A stretch of 64,000 nucleotides of DNA from Pedobacter sp. KBS0701 (lineage in GTDB: Bacteria > Bacteroidota > Bacteroidia > Sphingobacteriales > Sphingobacteriaceae). Position 1 is the first letter of the stretch. Each line of letters opens with the position of its first letter. The position numbers were made by a program, and so were the translations under genes. The notes beneath the pieces were generated by a model. The model did no database searches. It saw only the letters and a program-made list of their open reading frames with translations, and was not told the DNA's origin. Location of the stretch: positions 372,001 to 436,000 of the forward strand of contig NZ_CP042171.1 of assembly GCF_005938645.2 (NCBI RefSeq). Reading direction: 5' to 3'. Below, one piece after another: positions 54,862 through 63,711 of the stretch.

Positions 54862-55130
54862 GGTTAGGGTAGAAGGTATAGGATTTAAGGCCTTGCTACT
54901 CGATACTAAACAAAGGTAGAAGGTTGAGGGTAGAAAGGTTTAAGGTCTTGCTACTCGATACTAAACAAAGGTAGAAGGTTGAGGGTAGAAAGGTTTAAGG
55001 CCTTGCTACTCGATACTAAACAAAGGTAGAAGGTTGAGGGTAGAAAGGTTTAAGGCCTTGCTACTCGATACTAAACAAAGGTAGAAGGTTGAGGGTAGAA
55101 AGGTTTAAGGTCTTGCTACTCGATACTAAA
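54862..55130 (+). repeat. Minisatellite of a 55-bp unit between ftsI and murE
   Basis: The core CTTGCTACTCGATACTAAA recurs at 54892, 54947, 55002, 55057 and 55112, a strict 55-base period. Each core is preceded by the purine-rich GGTTGAGGGTAGAAAGGTTT, except for the first copy, which is degenerate. Units differ by single bases (AAGGTCTTG or AAGGCCTTG). The array begins at the ftsI stop and ends 25 bases before the murE ATG. No ORF, hairpin or transposon feature is seen in it. Confidence 0.9.
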
Positions 55131-55154
55131 TACCTGATACTAAAAGAATAAAAA

Positions 55155-56612
55155 ATGCAATTACAAGATTTACTTTATGGCGTAACGATTAAAGAATTGG
55201 TTGGTAAAACCGATAGGGAAATCAGTGCACTGAATTTCGATTCGCGTAAAGTAGGTAAAGATGATATCTTTTTTGCAATAGTAGGTACTTTGGCTGATGG
55301 GCACCAATTTATTGAGCAAACCATTCAACAAGGCGCAGCTGTAATTATCTGTGAAAATTTGCCAGAAATCAATGATTTTACGGTTACCTATATTAAGGTG
55401 GAAAACACATCGGTTGCTTTAGGGATCATTGCCGGTAATTATTTTGGAAATCCGTCAGCAGATTTAAAACTGATTGGTATTACAGGAACAAACGGAAAAA
55501 CTACCATTGCTACCCTTCTTTTTAAATTATTTAAAGATCTGGGTTATAAAACCGGGCTTTTATCAACAGTAGAGAATTATATCAACGATACTGTAGTAAC
55601 TGCTACGCACACTACACCGAATCCTATTGCCTTAAACCAACTTTTAAGGGATATGGTAAATGCGGGCTGCGATTTTTGCTTTATGGAAGTGAGTTCGCAT
55701 GCAGTATCACAACACCGGATCGAAGGCTTGACTTTCTCGGGCGGGGTGTTTTCGAATCTAACACATGATCATTTAGATTTTCATAAAACTTTTGATGCTT
55801 ATCTGAAAGCTAAAAAGGCATTTTTTGATATGCTACCTAAATCGGCATTTGCATTAACCAATATCGACGATAAAAACGGTACGGTGATGCTGCAGAATAC
55901 CAAAGCACATAAAAAGACTTATGCCCTTAAACAACTGGCCGATTTCAAAGCAAAAATAATTGAAAATCAGTTCAGTGGCTTGCATTTAGATATCGATAAT
56001 GAAGACGTTTACTTCAAACTGGTAGGCTCTTTTAATGCGTATAACCTACTGGCTGTTTACGGGACTGCAATTTTGCTGGAACAGGATAAATTAAAAGTGT
56101 TGACCTTATTGAGCCGTTTATCAGGTGCTGAAGGGAGATTTGATTATATCACTTCCGCCGATAAAATTATTGGTATTGTGGATTATGCGCATACGCCTGA
56201 TGCTGTTCAGAATGTGTTGAGTACCATTGCCAATATCCGCAAAGGAACCGAACAGGTAATTACTGTAATCGGTTGCGGTGGAGATCGTGACAAAACCAAA
56301 CGCCCGATTATGGCCCAGGTGGCCTGCGATTGGAGTGACAAGGTGATCTTAACTTCTGATAATCCACGTACAGAAGATGCACAAGCTATAATTAACGATA
56401 TGGAAACTGGGGTTTCGCCAACCAATCAGCGTAAAACCTTATCCATTTTAGATAGGAGAGAAGCCATAAAAACAGCCTGTCATTTGGCACAACCGGGAGA
56501 TATTATTCTTGTTGCGGGTAAAGGACATGAGAAATACCAGGAGATTAATGGAGTAAGGAACCATTTTGATGATAAAGAAATTTTACTTGAACAATTAAAA
56601 CCAATCAGCTAA
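55155..56612 (+). CDS. murE: UDP-N-acetylmuramoyl-tripeptide synthetase MurE (meso-diaminopimelate type)
   Basis: The 485-residue Mur ligase adds the third amino acid to UDP-MurNAc-L-Ala-D-Glu. The P-loop is [20 protein letters not shown], and the [13 protein letters not shown] and [15 protein letters not shown] motifs follow. DNPRTED near 410 is the motif linked to meso-diaminopimelate, so a DAP-type cell wall is inferred. Its ATG lies 25 bases past the minisatellite, and its stop overlaps the ATG of mraY by one base. Confidence 0.96.
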   Translation: MQLQDLLYGVTIKELVGKTDREISALNFDSRKVGKDDIFFAIVGTLADGHQFIEQTIQQGAAVIICENLPEINDFTVTYIKVENTSVALGIIAGNYFGNPSADLKLIGITGTNGKTTIATLLFKLFKDLGYKTGLLSTVENYINDTVVTATHTTPNPIALNQLLRDMVNAGCDFCFMEVSSHAVSQHRIEGLTFSGGVFSNLTHDHLDFHKTFDAYLKAKKAFFDMLPKSAFALTNIDDKNGTVMLQNTKAHKKTYALKQLADFKAKIIENQFSGLHLDIDNEDVYFKLVGSFNAYNLLAVYGTAILLEQDKLKVLTLLSRLSGAEGRFDYITSADKIIGIVDYAHTPDAVQNVLSTIANIRKGTEQVITVIGCGGDRDKTKRPIMAQVACDWSDKVILTSDNPRTEDAQAIINDMETGVSPTNQRKTLSILDRREAIKTACHLAQPGDIILVAGKGHEKYQEINGVRNHFDDKEILLEQLKPIS

Positions 56613-57859
56613 TGTTATATTTATTATTCGAATACCTGCATAAGCATTATGATATACCTGGGTTAAGGTTGTTTCAGTACATCACTTTCCGTGCTTCTAT
56701 TTCTATAATTTTATCATTGATCATTACCACCGTTTACGGACGTAGGTTGATTGATTACCTGCATAAAAAACAGGTTGGAGAAACGGTAAGGAATTTGGGT
56801 TTAGAAGGCCAGATGCAAAAACAGGGTACGCCTACCATGGGTGGTATCATTATCCTGCTGGGTATTTTGATCCCTACCTTATTATTTGCAAATATTTCCA
56901 ATATCTATGTGATTTTAATGATTATCACCACGATCTGGATGGGTGCAATTGGATTTTTAGACGATTACATCAAGGTTTTCAAAAAAAATAAAGAAGGTTT
57001 AGCTGGCCGTTTTAAAGTGGTTGGCCAAGTAGGACTCGGACTGATAGTAGGCATTACGATGTATTTTCATCCAAATATTGTGGTGAGGGAAACCGTTCAG
57101 GATAATGTTAAAAGCACTTCTACGGTTCCAATGGTATTGCGTCAGAAAGGCGAAACTTTTTATTATACGCAAGATGTAAAATCGACCAAAACCAATATGC
57201 CCTTTTATAAGAACAATGAGTTCGATTATGCCAAGGTATTGAAGTTTTTAGGTGGCGATTATCAGAAATATGCATTTATCATATTCCTCATCTTTACGGT
57301 GTTTATTATTACGGCAGTTTCAAATGGGGCCAATATTACCGATGGTATTGATGGGCTGGCTACCGGAACCTCAGCGGTAATTGGGATCACCCTGGGTATT
57401 TTGGCTTATGTATCTGGTAATACAATCATGGCCGATTACCTGAACATCATGTATATCCCAAACTCAGCAGAGCTGATGATTTTTGCCGGAGCCTTTGTTG
57501 GAGCATGCGTAGGTTTTCTTTGGTACAACTCTTACCCTGCCCAGATTTTTATGGGTGATACCGGAAGTTTGGCCATTGGAGGTATTATAGCCGCATTCGC
57601 CTTAATGATCCGTAAAGAACTGTTGATCCCGATTTTATGTGGAATCTTCCTGATAGAACTGGTGTCGGTAATTATGCAGGTATCTTATTTTAAGTATACC
57701 AAAAAGAAATTTGGCGAAGGACGGAGGATTTTCCTGATGTCGCCGCTACACCACCATTATCAAAAGAAAGGTTATCACGAGGCCAAAATTGTAACCCGCT
57801 TCTGGATTATCGGAATCATGCTTGCGATTATGACTATTGTAACATTGAAGTTAAGGTAG
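56612..57859 (+). CDS. mraY: Phospho-N-acetylmuramoyl-pentapeptide transferase
   Basis: The 415-residue membrane enzyme makes lipid I from UDP-MurNAc-pentapeptide and undecaprenyl phosphate. It has ten helices. Signatures are [20 protein letters not shown], the catalytic Asp pair in [39 protein letters not shown] and [11 protein letters not shown]. The stretch [20 protein letters not shown] is an insertion that makes it longer than the usual 360 residues, as is common in Bacteroidota. It overlaps murE by one base. A 149-base repeat-like spacer follows. Confidence 0.96.
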   Translation: MLYLLFEYLHKHYDIPGLRLFQYITFRASISIILSLIITTVYGRRLIDYLHKKQVGETVRNLGLEGQMQKQGTPTMGGIIILLGILIPTLLFANISNIYVILMIITTIWMGAIGFLDDYIKVFKKNKEGLAGRFKVVGQVGLGLIVGITMYFHPNIVVRETVQDNVKSTSTVPMVLRQKGETFYYTQDVKSTKTNMPFYKNNEFDYAKVLKFLGGDYQKYAFIIFLIFTVFIITAVSNGANITDGIDGLATGTSAVIGITLGILAYVSGNTIMADYLNIMYIPNSAELMIFAGAFVGACVGFLWYNSYPAQIFMGDTGSLAIGGIIAAFALMIRKELLIPILCGIFLIELVSVIMQVSYFKYTKKKFGEGRRIFLMSPLHHHYQKKGYHEAKIVTRFWIIGIMLAIMTIVTLKLR

Positions 57860-58008
57860 AGGGTTAGAAGGTTTAGGGTTTAGCGGTTTAATGCCGAAAG
57901 ACTAAAGCTGAAAAGTAAAAGAGAGAATAATAAATAAATTAAAAAATTAAAATGTGATGGTATTAATGTCTTGATACTTGATACTCACCACTTGATACTA
58001 AAATAAAA
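57860..58008 (+). repeat. Simple-repeat spacer between mraY and murD
   Basis: The left part (AGAGGGTTAGAAGGTTTAGG) echoes the purine-rich half of the ftsI-murE unit. The right end has CTTGATACTTGATACT then CACTTGATACTAAAATAAA before the murD ATG. It is a degenerate relative of the array at 54862-55130, not a perfect copy. No gene is supported here. Confidence 0.65.
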
Positions 58009-59397
58009 ATGAGCACAAATAATACTACATCAGGCAATACTACGTCAGCAATGGCAGGGCATGGTCGTGTAGTTATTTTAGGTGCTGGTGAAAGTGGTGT
58101 TGGCGCCGCAAAATTGGCACAGGCAAAAGGCTTCGGTGTTTTTGTTTCCGATTATGGGGTAATCGCCGATAAATACAAAGCCGCATTGGAAAAGCTTGGC
58201 GTACCATTCGAATCTGAAAAGCATACTGAAGAATTGATTTTAAATGCTACGGAAGTAATTAAAAGTCCGGGTATTCCGCCGACAGCGCCAATTATTAAAA
58301 AACTTGTAGCTCAAGGTATTCCGGTGATTTCAGAAATCGAGTTCGCCGGAAGATATACCAATGCAAAAACAATTTGCATTACCGGTTCAAATGGTAAATC
58401 AACTACGAGCCTGTTAACCTATCACATCTTAAAAAATGCCGGGTTAAATGTAGGCTTGGCCGGTAATATCGGACAGAGTTTTGCTGCGCAGGTGGCTACA
58501 GAAGATTATGAATATTATGTGCTGGAAATCTCAAGTTTTATGCTCGATGATATGTTCAAGTTTAAAGCCGATATCGCAGTTTTACTGAACATCACACCAG
58601 ATCATTTAGATCGCTACGATTATAAACTGGAAAATTATGCCGCATCCAAAATGCGCATTGTCCAAAACCAAACGGCAGATGATGTTTTCATCTATTGCGC
58701 TGATGACGAAGAAAGTTTAAAAGCAATCGCTCTAACAAAACCTTTGGCGAAAACCTATCCATTTTCAATTGTTAAAAAGGTTGAAACTGGTGCTTACTTA
58801 GAAGAAAATACGATACATATCCTTACAGAACCTAATAACCAACTAACCATGTCTATTTCAGATTTAGCCTTACAGGGCAAGCACAACATTTATAATTCTA
58901 TGGCCTCAGGCATTGTGTCTAAAGTTTTAGAATTAAGAAATGAAACCATCCGCGAAAGCATGGGTAATTTCAAGAATATTGAGCACAGGTTAGAACATGT
59001 GGCCAAAATTTCGGGGATCGATTTTATCAACGATAGTAAAGCCACAAATGTGAACTCCACTTGGTACGCTTTAGAAAGTATGACCAGTGATGTAGTGCTG
59101 ATTATGGGTGGTGTGGATAAAGGTAACGATTATAACATGCTTAAGGATTTGGTTAAAAGTAAGGTAAAAGCCATTGTTTGTTTAGGTAAAGATAATAGAC
59201 GTATTCACGATGCTTTTGAGGATGATGTAGAAATAATCGTAAATACTTTTTCGGCTGAAGAAGCTGCGCAGATTGCTTTCCACTTGGCTAAACGTGGCGA
59301 TGTAGTATTGTTATCGCCTGCATGTGCAAGTTTTGATTTATTTAAAAATTATGAAGACCGCGGTAACCAGTTTAAAGCGGCAGTTAGAGAATTATAA
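58009..59397 (+). CDS. murD: UDP-N-acetylmuramoyl-L-alanine--D-glutamate ligase
   Basis: The 462-residue Mur ligase adds D-Glu to UDP-MurNAc-L-Ala. It starts with a Ser/Thr/Asn-rich tail (MSTNNTTSGNTTSAMAGHG), then VVILGAGESGVGAAKLAQA, P-loop CITGSNGKSTTSLLTYHIL, and FINDSKATNVNSTWYALESM. The first 17 residues are not typical of the family and a later start is possible, but no good alternative Met sits near residue 18. ftsW follows after 14 bases. Confidence 0.95.
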   Translation: MSTNNTTSGNTTSAMAGHGRVVILGAGESGVGAAKLAQAKGFGVFVSDYGVIADKYKAALEKLGVPFESEKHTEELILNATEVIKSPGIPPTAPIIKKLVAQGIPVISEIEFAGRYTNAKTICITGSNGKSTTSLLTYHILKNAGLNVGLAGNIGQSFAAQVATEDYEYYVLEISSFMLDDMFKFKADIAVLLNITPDHLDRYDYKLENYAASKMRIVQNQTADDVFIYCADDEESLKAIALTKPLAKTYPFSIVKKVETGAYLEENTIHILTEPNNQLTMSISDLALQGKHNIYNSMASGIVSKVLELRNETIRESMGNFKNIEHRLEHVAKISGIDFINDSKATNVNSTWYALESMTSDVVLIMGGVDKGNDYNMLKDLVKSKVKAIVCLGKDNRRIHDAFEDDVEIIVNTFSAEEAAQIAFHLAKRGDVVLLSPACASFDLFKNYEDRGNQFKAAVREL

Positions 59398-59398
59398 T

Positions 59399-59404
59399 AG
59401 GAGG
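59399..59404 (+). promoter_or_regulatory. Shine-Dalgarno sequence AGGAGG of ftsW
   Basis: AGGAGG ends eight bases before the ftsW ATG at 59412. This is unusual in this window, where nearly all genes lack an SD and have an A-rich leader instead. Confidence 0.7.
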
Positions 59405-59411
59405 CTTAAAT

Positions 59412-60599
59412 ATGTTTCAGGCATTGCTTAATAAAACAAAAGGAGACAGGTGGATCTGGTTGATCATCATCCTGCTTTCGCTTATATCAGTAATGGCTGT
59501 GTATAGTGCAACAGGTACTTTGGCGTATAAAAAAGGGGAAGCTGTAGAAAAGCTTTTGCTTACTAAACACTTAATTTTTGTGTTGATGGGTATTGGGATG
59601 ATTTATATCGCTCACCTGCTCGATTACCGCTATTACGCTGGTATTTCGAAGGTGCTGATGATTGTAACCATTCCTTTGCTGTTTTATACATTAATATTCG
59701 GTACCAACTTAAACGATGCTTCGAGGTGGGTTAAAATACCGGTAATCGGATTAACCTTTCAAACTTCCGATTTGGCCAAGCTGGCATTGATTACCTTTTT
59801 GGCACGTATGCTAACCAAAAAGCAGGAAAATATTAAAAACGTAAAAGAATCATTTATACCAATTATGGGTTCGGTTTGTGTGGTGTTTGTTTTAATCGCA
59901 CTGGCCAACTTGTCCACAGCATTAATGCTGTTCGGTGTAAGTATATTGCTGTTGATTATCGGTAGGATCAGTATTAAACAGATTGCGATTGTTTGTGCGG
60001 GCGGCTTTGTGCTGCTGTTGTTCGTTTTCTTTTTGGGTCCAAGGAGAAAAACATACATGTCGCGTATCAATACGTTTATGCATCCCGAAATGCAGCATTC
60101 AGACAAAACTTTCCAGGCAGATCAGGCAAAAATTGCCTTGGCTACTGGTGGTGTTTTTGGTAAAGGACCAGGTAATAGTACACAACGCAATTTCCTGCCA
60201 CACCCGTATTCCGATTTTATTTTCGCCATTATTATTGAAGAATGGGGAACGGTGGGAGGAATTGTAATCATGATACTATACCTGGTGCTTTTATACCGGT
60301 GTATCAAGATCGTAACCCGGGCGCCCAAGGCATTCGGGGCTTTACTGGCTGCAGGACTAAGTTTTAGTCTCACCATCCAAGCTTTCGCTAACATGGCCGT
60401 AGCGGTAGGTTTAGGCCCGGTAACAGGGGTGCCACTTCCATTGGTGAGTATGGGTGGTACATCAATGATTTTTACCAGTGTGGCCTTCGGAATTATTTTG
60501 AGCGTAAGCCGCGATGTGGAAGAAAACGCAAAACTGACACCGAAAGATGAAAAAATAAATAATAAAATAATTGTTGGAGAGATTCCATCATTTGGATAA
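59412..60599 (+). CDS. ftsW: Peptidoglycan glycosyltransferase FtsW
   Basis: The 395-residue SEDS-family membrane protein polymerises septal peptidoglycan with FtsI. It has ten helices. Conserved parts are VMAVYSATGTLAYKKG at the N-terminus, LDYRYYAGISKVLMI, TGGVFGKGPGNSTQRNFLPH with DFIFAIIIEEWGTVGG, and GLGPVTGVPLPLVSMGGTSM near the C-terminus. The gene is preceded by a rare SD sequence. It is followed by the GxxExxY cassette rather than directly by murG. Confidence 0.95.
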   Translation: MFQALLNKTKGDRWIWLIIILLSLISVMAVYSATGTLAYKKGEAVEKLLLTKHLIFVLMGIGMIYIAHLLDYRYYAGISKVLMIVTIPLLFYTLIFGTNLNDASRWVKIPVIGLTFQTSDLAKLALITFLARMLTKKQENIKNVKESFIPIMGSVCVVFVLIALANLSTALMLFGVSILLLIIGRISIKQIAIVCAGGFVLLLFVFFLGPRRKTYMSRINTFMHPEMQHSDKTFQADQAKIALATGGVFGKGPGNSTQRNFLPHPYSDFIFAIIIEEWGTVGGIVIMILYLVLLYRCIKIVTRAPKAFGALLAAGLSFSLTIQAFANMAVAVGLGPVTGVPLPLVSMGGTSMIFTSVAFGIILSVSRDVEENAKLTPKDEKINNKIIVGEIPSFG

Positions 60600-60608
60600 A
60601 TAAAAATA

Positions 60609-60636
60609 ACCACAAAGAAACAAAAGAACACAATAG
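60609..60636 (+). repeat. Left arm of inverted flank of the GxxExxY cassette
   Basis: ACCACAAAGAAACAAAAGAA with CACAATAG forms the left arm. The right arm at 61122-61141 reads CTATTGTGTCTTTTGTGGTG; its reverse complement matches with one 8-base gap and one substitution. Similar CACAAAG words are known next to GxxExxY genes in other bacteria. Confidence 0.6.
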
Positions 60637-60641
60637 CTAAA

Positions 60642-61055
60642 ATGAAACCTAGTAAAGCATACCTAACGGATTTAACTTATCAGGTCAATGGGGCTGCTAT
60701 TGAAGTGCATAAGGCTCTTGGGGCTGGATTGTTAGAAAGTGCGTATCATAAATGCATGAAACATGAGCTAGTGTTATGAGGGATTTCTTTTATGACTGAA
60801 ATGCTTGTGCCAGTGAATTATAAAGGAATGGCTATAGATGCAAATTTGAGGTGTGATTTATTTATTGAAAATATATTAACCGTTGAATTAAAATCTGTGG
60901 ATAGATTAATGCCTATTCATGAAGCTCAAATCATTACTTATATGAAGCTATTAGGTTCTCCAAAAGGAATAATTTATAATTTCAATACAGTTAATTTATA
61001 TAGTGAAGGACAAAAAACATACGTAAACGATTTATTCAGACTATTACCTGAATAA
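60642..61055 (+). pseudogene. GxxExxY protein (PDDEXK_3 family) with an internal TGA stop
   Basis: The frame begins [20 protein letters not shown] and has the family signature GLLESAY (residues 29-35). It stops at TGA 60777-60779 after 45 codons, then continues in the same frame for 91 codons (GISFMTEMLVPVNYKGMA) to a stop at 61055. The family usually has an Arg at the stop position (L-R-G-I), so a CGA-to-TGA or AGA-to-TGA change is likely. The PD-(D/E)xK core (CDLFIENILTVELKS) lies in the second half and could still be made from the ATG at 60792. The cellular role of the family is unknown. It lies between ftsW and murG. Confidence 0.85.
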
Positions 61056-61121
61056 TCGAATATTAACTATTGTTCTATTGATGGGCAATACTTACAATAA
61101 ATAAAAAACAACTTTTGTTCA

Positions 61122-61141
61122 CTATTGTGTCTTTTGTGGTG
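61122..61141 (+). repeat. Right arm of inverted flank of the GxxExxY cassette
   Basis: CTATTGTGTCTTTTGTGGTG is the partner of the arm at 60609-60636. Between the two arms lies only the broken GxxExxY gene, and the murG ATG follows 28 bases later. Confidence 0.6.
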
Positions 61142-61169
61142 AAATGGTTAACATTAAAAACAGTTTAAA

Positions 61170-62288
61170 ATGAATAATTCCCCAAAAATTATCATATCAG
61201 GTGGTGGCACCGGCGGGCACATTTTTCCCGCCGTAGCCATAGCCAATGCGCTAAAACGCTTGGTGCCAGCCTGTGAAATCTTATTTGTGGGTGCAATAGG
61301 TCGAATGGAAATGGAAAAAGTTCCTGCAGCCGGATATAAAATTATAGGATTAAACATTAGCGGGATGCAACGCGGCTCGATTATTAAAAATCTGGCACTC
61401 CCGCTCAAAGTAATCGGTAGTGTGCGTAAAGCCATGCAGATTATCAATGATTTTAAACCAGATGCTGTAGTAGGCGTTGGTGGTTATGCTTCAGGACCGT
61501 TATTGTACGCAGCTTCTTTGAAGAGAATTCCTTACCTCATCCAGGAACAGAATTCTTATGCAGGAATAACCAATAAGTGGTTAGGCAAAAAGGCTTCGAA
61601 AATCTGTGTCGCCTTTGATGACATGGATCAGTTTTTTCCAGCTGACAGGATTTTGAAAACAGGAAATCCGGTTCGCCAGGAAGTGGTTGATATTAAAGGT
61701 AAACACCATGCAGGAGCCGAACTATTAAAACTCGATCCATTGAAAAGAACCATTATGGTAACCGGTGGAAGTTTAGGTGCAGGAACACTGAATAAAGCAA
61801 TTGAAAAACATTTGCCCGAGATTATTGCACAAGATGTGCAGGTAATCTGGCAAACAGGTAAGTATTACTACAAAGGGATTATAGAAAGATTGGGTTTAGC
61901 CTATCATCCCAATGTGCGTATCCTAGAGTTTTTAAATAAAATGGATCTGGCTTATGCCGCTGCAGATGTGATCATCAGCCGTGCTGGAGCAGGAACCATA
62001 GCAGAGCTTTGTTTGATTAAAAAGCCGGTGATTTTGGTGCCTTCGCCAAATGTAGCAGAAGATCATCAAACTAAAAATGCCATGGCCCTGGTTAAAAATG
62101 GAGCAGCAATATTAATTAACGATCGCTCCGCGGAAGATACCCTGGTTAAGGAAGCACTGACATTGCTAACAAATAAAGAACAGTGTGAAACGCTGGCTCA
62201 AAACCTGGCTAAGATGGCATTGCCAAAGGCAGATGAAATTATTGCGAATGAAGTGTTGAAATTGATTAATAGAGATATGAGAAACTAG
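61170..62288 (+). CDS. murG: Undecaprenyldiphospho-muramoylpentapeptide beta-N-acetylglucosaminyltransferase
   Basis: The 372-residue GT28 enzyme adds GlcNAc to lipid I to give lipid II, on the inner face of the membrane. The signatures are IISGGGTGGHIFPAVAIANA at the start, VVGVGGYASGPLLYAASLKR, LIQEQNSYAGITNKWL, GNPVRQEV and the C-terminal ISRAGAGTIAELCLIKKPVI with VPSPNVAEDHQTKNA. Length is normal. Its neighbour murC follows after a 64-base leader with direct repeats. Confidence 0.96.
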   Translation: MNNSPKIIISGGGTGGHIFPAVAIANALKRLVPACEILFVGAIGRMEMEKVPAAGYKIIGLNISGMQRGSIIKNLALPLKVIGSVRKAMQIINDFKPDAVVGVGGYASGPLLYAASLKRIPYLIQEQNSYAGITNKWLGKKASKICVAFDDMDQFFPADRILKTGNPVRQEVVDIKGKHHAGAELLKLDPLKRTIMVTGGSLGAGTLNKAIEKHLPEIIAQDVQVIWQTGKYYYKGIIERLGLAYHPNVRILEFLNKMDLAYAAADVIISRAGAGTIAELCLIKKPVILVPSPNVAEDHQTKNAMALVKNGAAILINDRSAEDTLVKEALTLLTNKEQCETLAQNLAKMALPKADEIIANEVLKLINRDMRN

Positions 62289-62295
62289 ATGTGTA

Positions 62296-62346
62296 ATTTG
62301 AGATTAGACTATTTGTATAGTGTCTCAAATCTCCCATCTCAAATCT
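62296..62346 (+). repeat. Hairpin and direct repeats in the murC leader
   Basis: ATTTGAGA (62296-62303) pairs with TCTCAAAT (62323-62330), with an inner ACTAT-TTGT-ATAGT hairpin. TCTCAAATCT occurs twice, at 62323 and 62337, fourteen bases apart. The last copy ends seven bases before the murC ATG at 62353. Confidence 0.6.
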
Positions 62347-62352
62347 AAAAAA

Positions 62353-63711
62353 ATGGAACTAAGTAAAATAAATAGGGTTTTCTTTGTAGGTATCGGTGGT
62401 ATCGGCATGAGTGCGCTTGCCCGTTATTTTGCTAAACGCGGACAGGTGGTTTGTGGTTACGATAAAACATGTACCAAGCTGACCGAAACTTTGGAACAGG
62501 AAGGAATTTTGATTACCTATCTTGATGAAACCACTTCATTGCCTGAGGAATTTTCGGATAATCAGGATGACACCCTTGTAGTTTATACACCCGCAATTCC
62601 GAAAGATTCGAAAATTTTAAACCATTTTATTAATAAAGGTTTTGCACTTAAAAAGCGTTCAGAGGTTTTGGGTATCATCAGCAAGGGCATGTTCTGTATT
62701 GCGGTTGCGGGTACGCATGGTAAAACCACCACATCGTCTATTGTAGCGCATATTCTAAAGGATACTGGTTACGATTGTACGGCATTTTTGGGTGGTATAA
62801 CCAGTAATTACAACAGCAATGTACTTTTTGGCGATAACAATGTGGTGGTAGTAGAAGCCGATGAATATGACCGTTCTTTCCTGACATTGCATCCTGATGT
62901 AGCCGTGGTGACCTCGATGGATGCTGATCATTTGGACATCTACGGAGATAAAAGTCAACTCGAAGAATCTTTCAGGTTATTTGCCGGGCAGCTGAAGGCC
63001 GAAGGTACACTTTATGCACATGAAGGATTGCCTTTGGAAAATAGCATCAGTTATGCTGCAAGTCCAACTGCTACGGCAAAAGCAGAAAATTTAAGGGTAG
63101 AAGGCTCGAAATTTGTTTTCGATTATGCAGATACCACGCAACGCATAAAAGATATCAGCTTGATGATTCCCGGTAAACATAATGTAGAAAATACAACCGT
63201 TGCCATTGCCATTGCTTTGCAATTGGGTATTGATGTGGAAAAGGTGAAACAGGCTGTTGCAAACTTTAAAGGGGTGAAACGCCGTTTCGAATATATTGTA
63301 AACAGTGGGACTCAGATTTATATTGATGACTATGCACATCACCCTGAAGAACTGAAAGCCTGTTTTGATGCGGTGAGACAATTGTATCCCGATAAAAAAC
63401 TAACAGTAATTTTTCAACCGCACCTGTTTACCCGTACGAGGGATTTTGCAGATGAATTTGCAAAAGTTTTAAGCACCGCTGACGAACTGCTGCTGTTGGA
63501 AATTTATCCGGCAAGAGAATTGCCCCTTGAAGGCATTAACGCACAGTTTTTATTGGATAAAATCACTTTGGCAGATAAAAGAGTATGTGGAAAAGATTTT
63601 GTGGTTCAGCATGTTAAGGACACAAAACCGGAATTAATTTTAACAGTAGGAGCGGGCGATATCGATACCATTATAGAACCCTTAAAAAAAAATATATTGA
63701 ACAATGCTTAA
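62353..63711 (+). CDS. murC: UDP-N-acetylmuramate--L-alanine ligase
   Basis: The 452-residue Mur ligase adds L-Ala to UDP-MurNAc, the first peptide step. It starts MELSKINRVFFVGIGGIGMS, has the P-loop VAVAGTHGKTTTSSIVAHIL, the EADEYDRSFL motif, KRRFEYIVNSG and DDYAHHPEELKACFDAVRQL. I use the ATG at 62353; an earlier in-frame Met at 62320 lies inside the leader repeats and would add 11 residues that the family lacks. The stop overlaps the start of ftsQ by eight bases. Confidence 0.96.
   Translation: MELSKINRVFFVGIGGIGMSALARYFAKRGQVVCGYDKTCTKLTETLEQEGILITYLDETTSLPEEFSDNQDDTLVVYTPAIPKDSKILNHFINKGFALKKRSEVLGIISKGMFCIAVAGTHGKTTTSSIVAHILKDTGYDCTAFLGGITSNYNSNVLFGDNNVVVVEADEYDRSFLTLHPDVAVVTSMDADHLDIYGDKSQLEESFRLFAGQLKAEGTLYAHEGLPLENSISYAASPTATAKAENLRVEGSKFVFDYADTTQRIKDISLMIPGKHNVENTTVAIAIALQLGIDVEKVKQAVANFKGVKRRFEYIVNSGTQIYIDDYAHHPEELKACFDAVRQLYPDKKLTVIFQPHLFTRTRDFADEFAKVLSTADELLLLEIYPARELPLEGINAQFLLDKITLADKRVCGKDFVVQHVKDTKPELILTVGAGDIDTIIEPLKKNILNNA

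Noticed and set aside
54862..55130. CRISPR array in place of the 55-bp repeat
   Set aside because: Repeats are contiguous with no unique spacers, and no cas genes are present.
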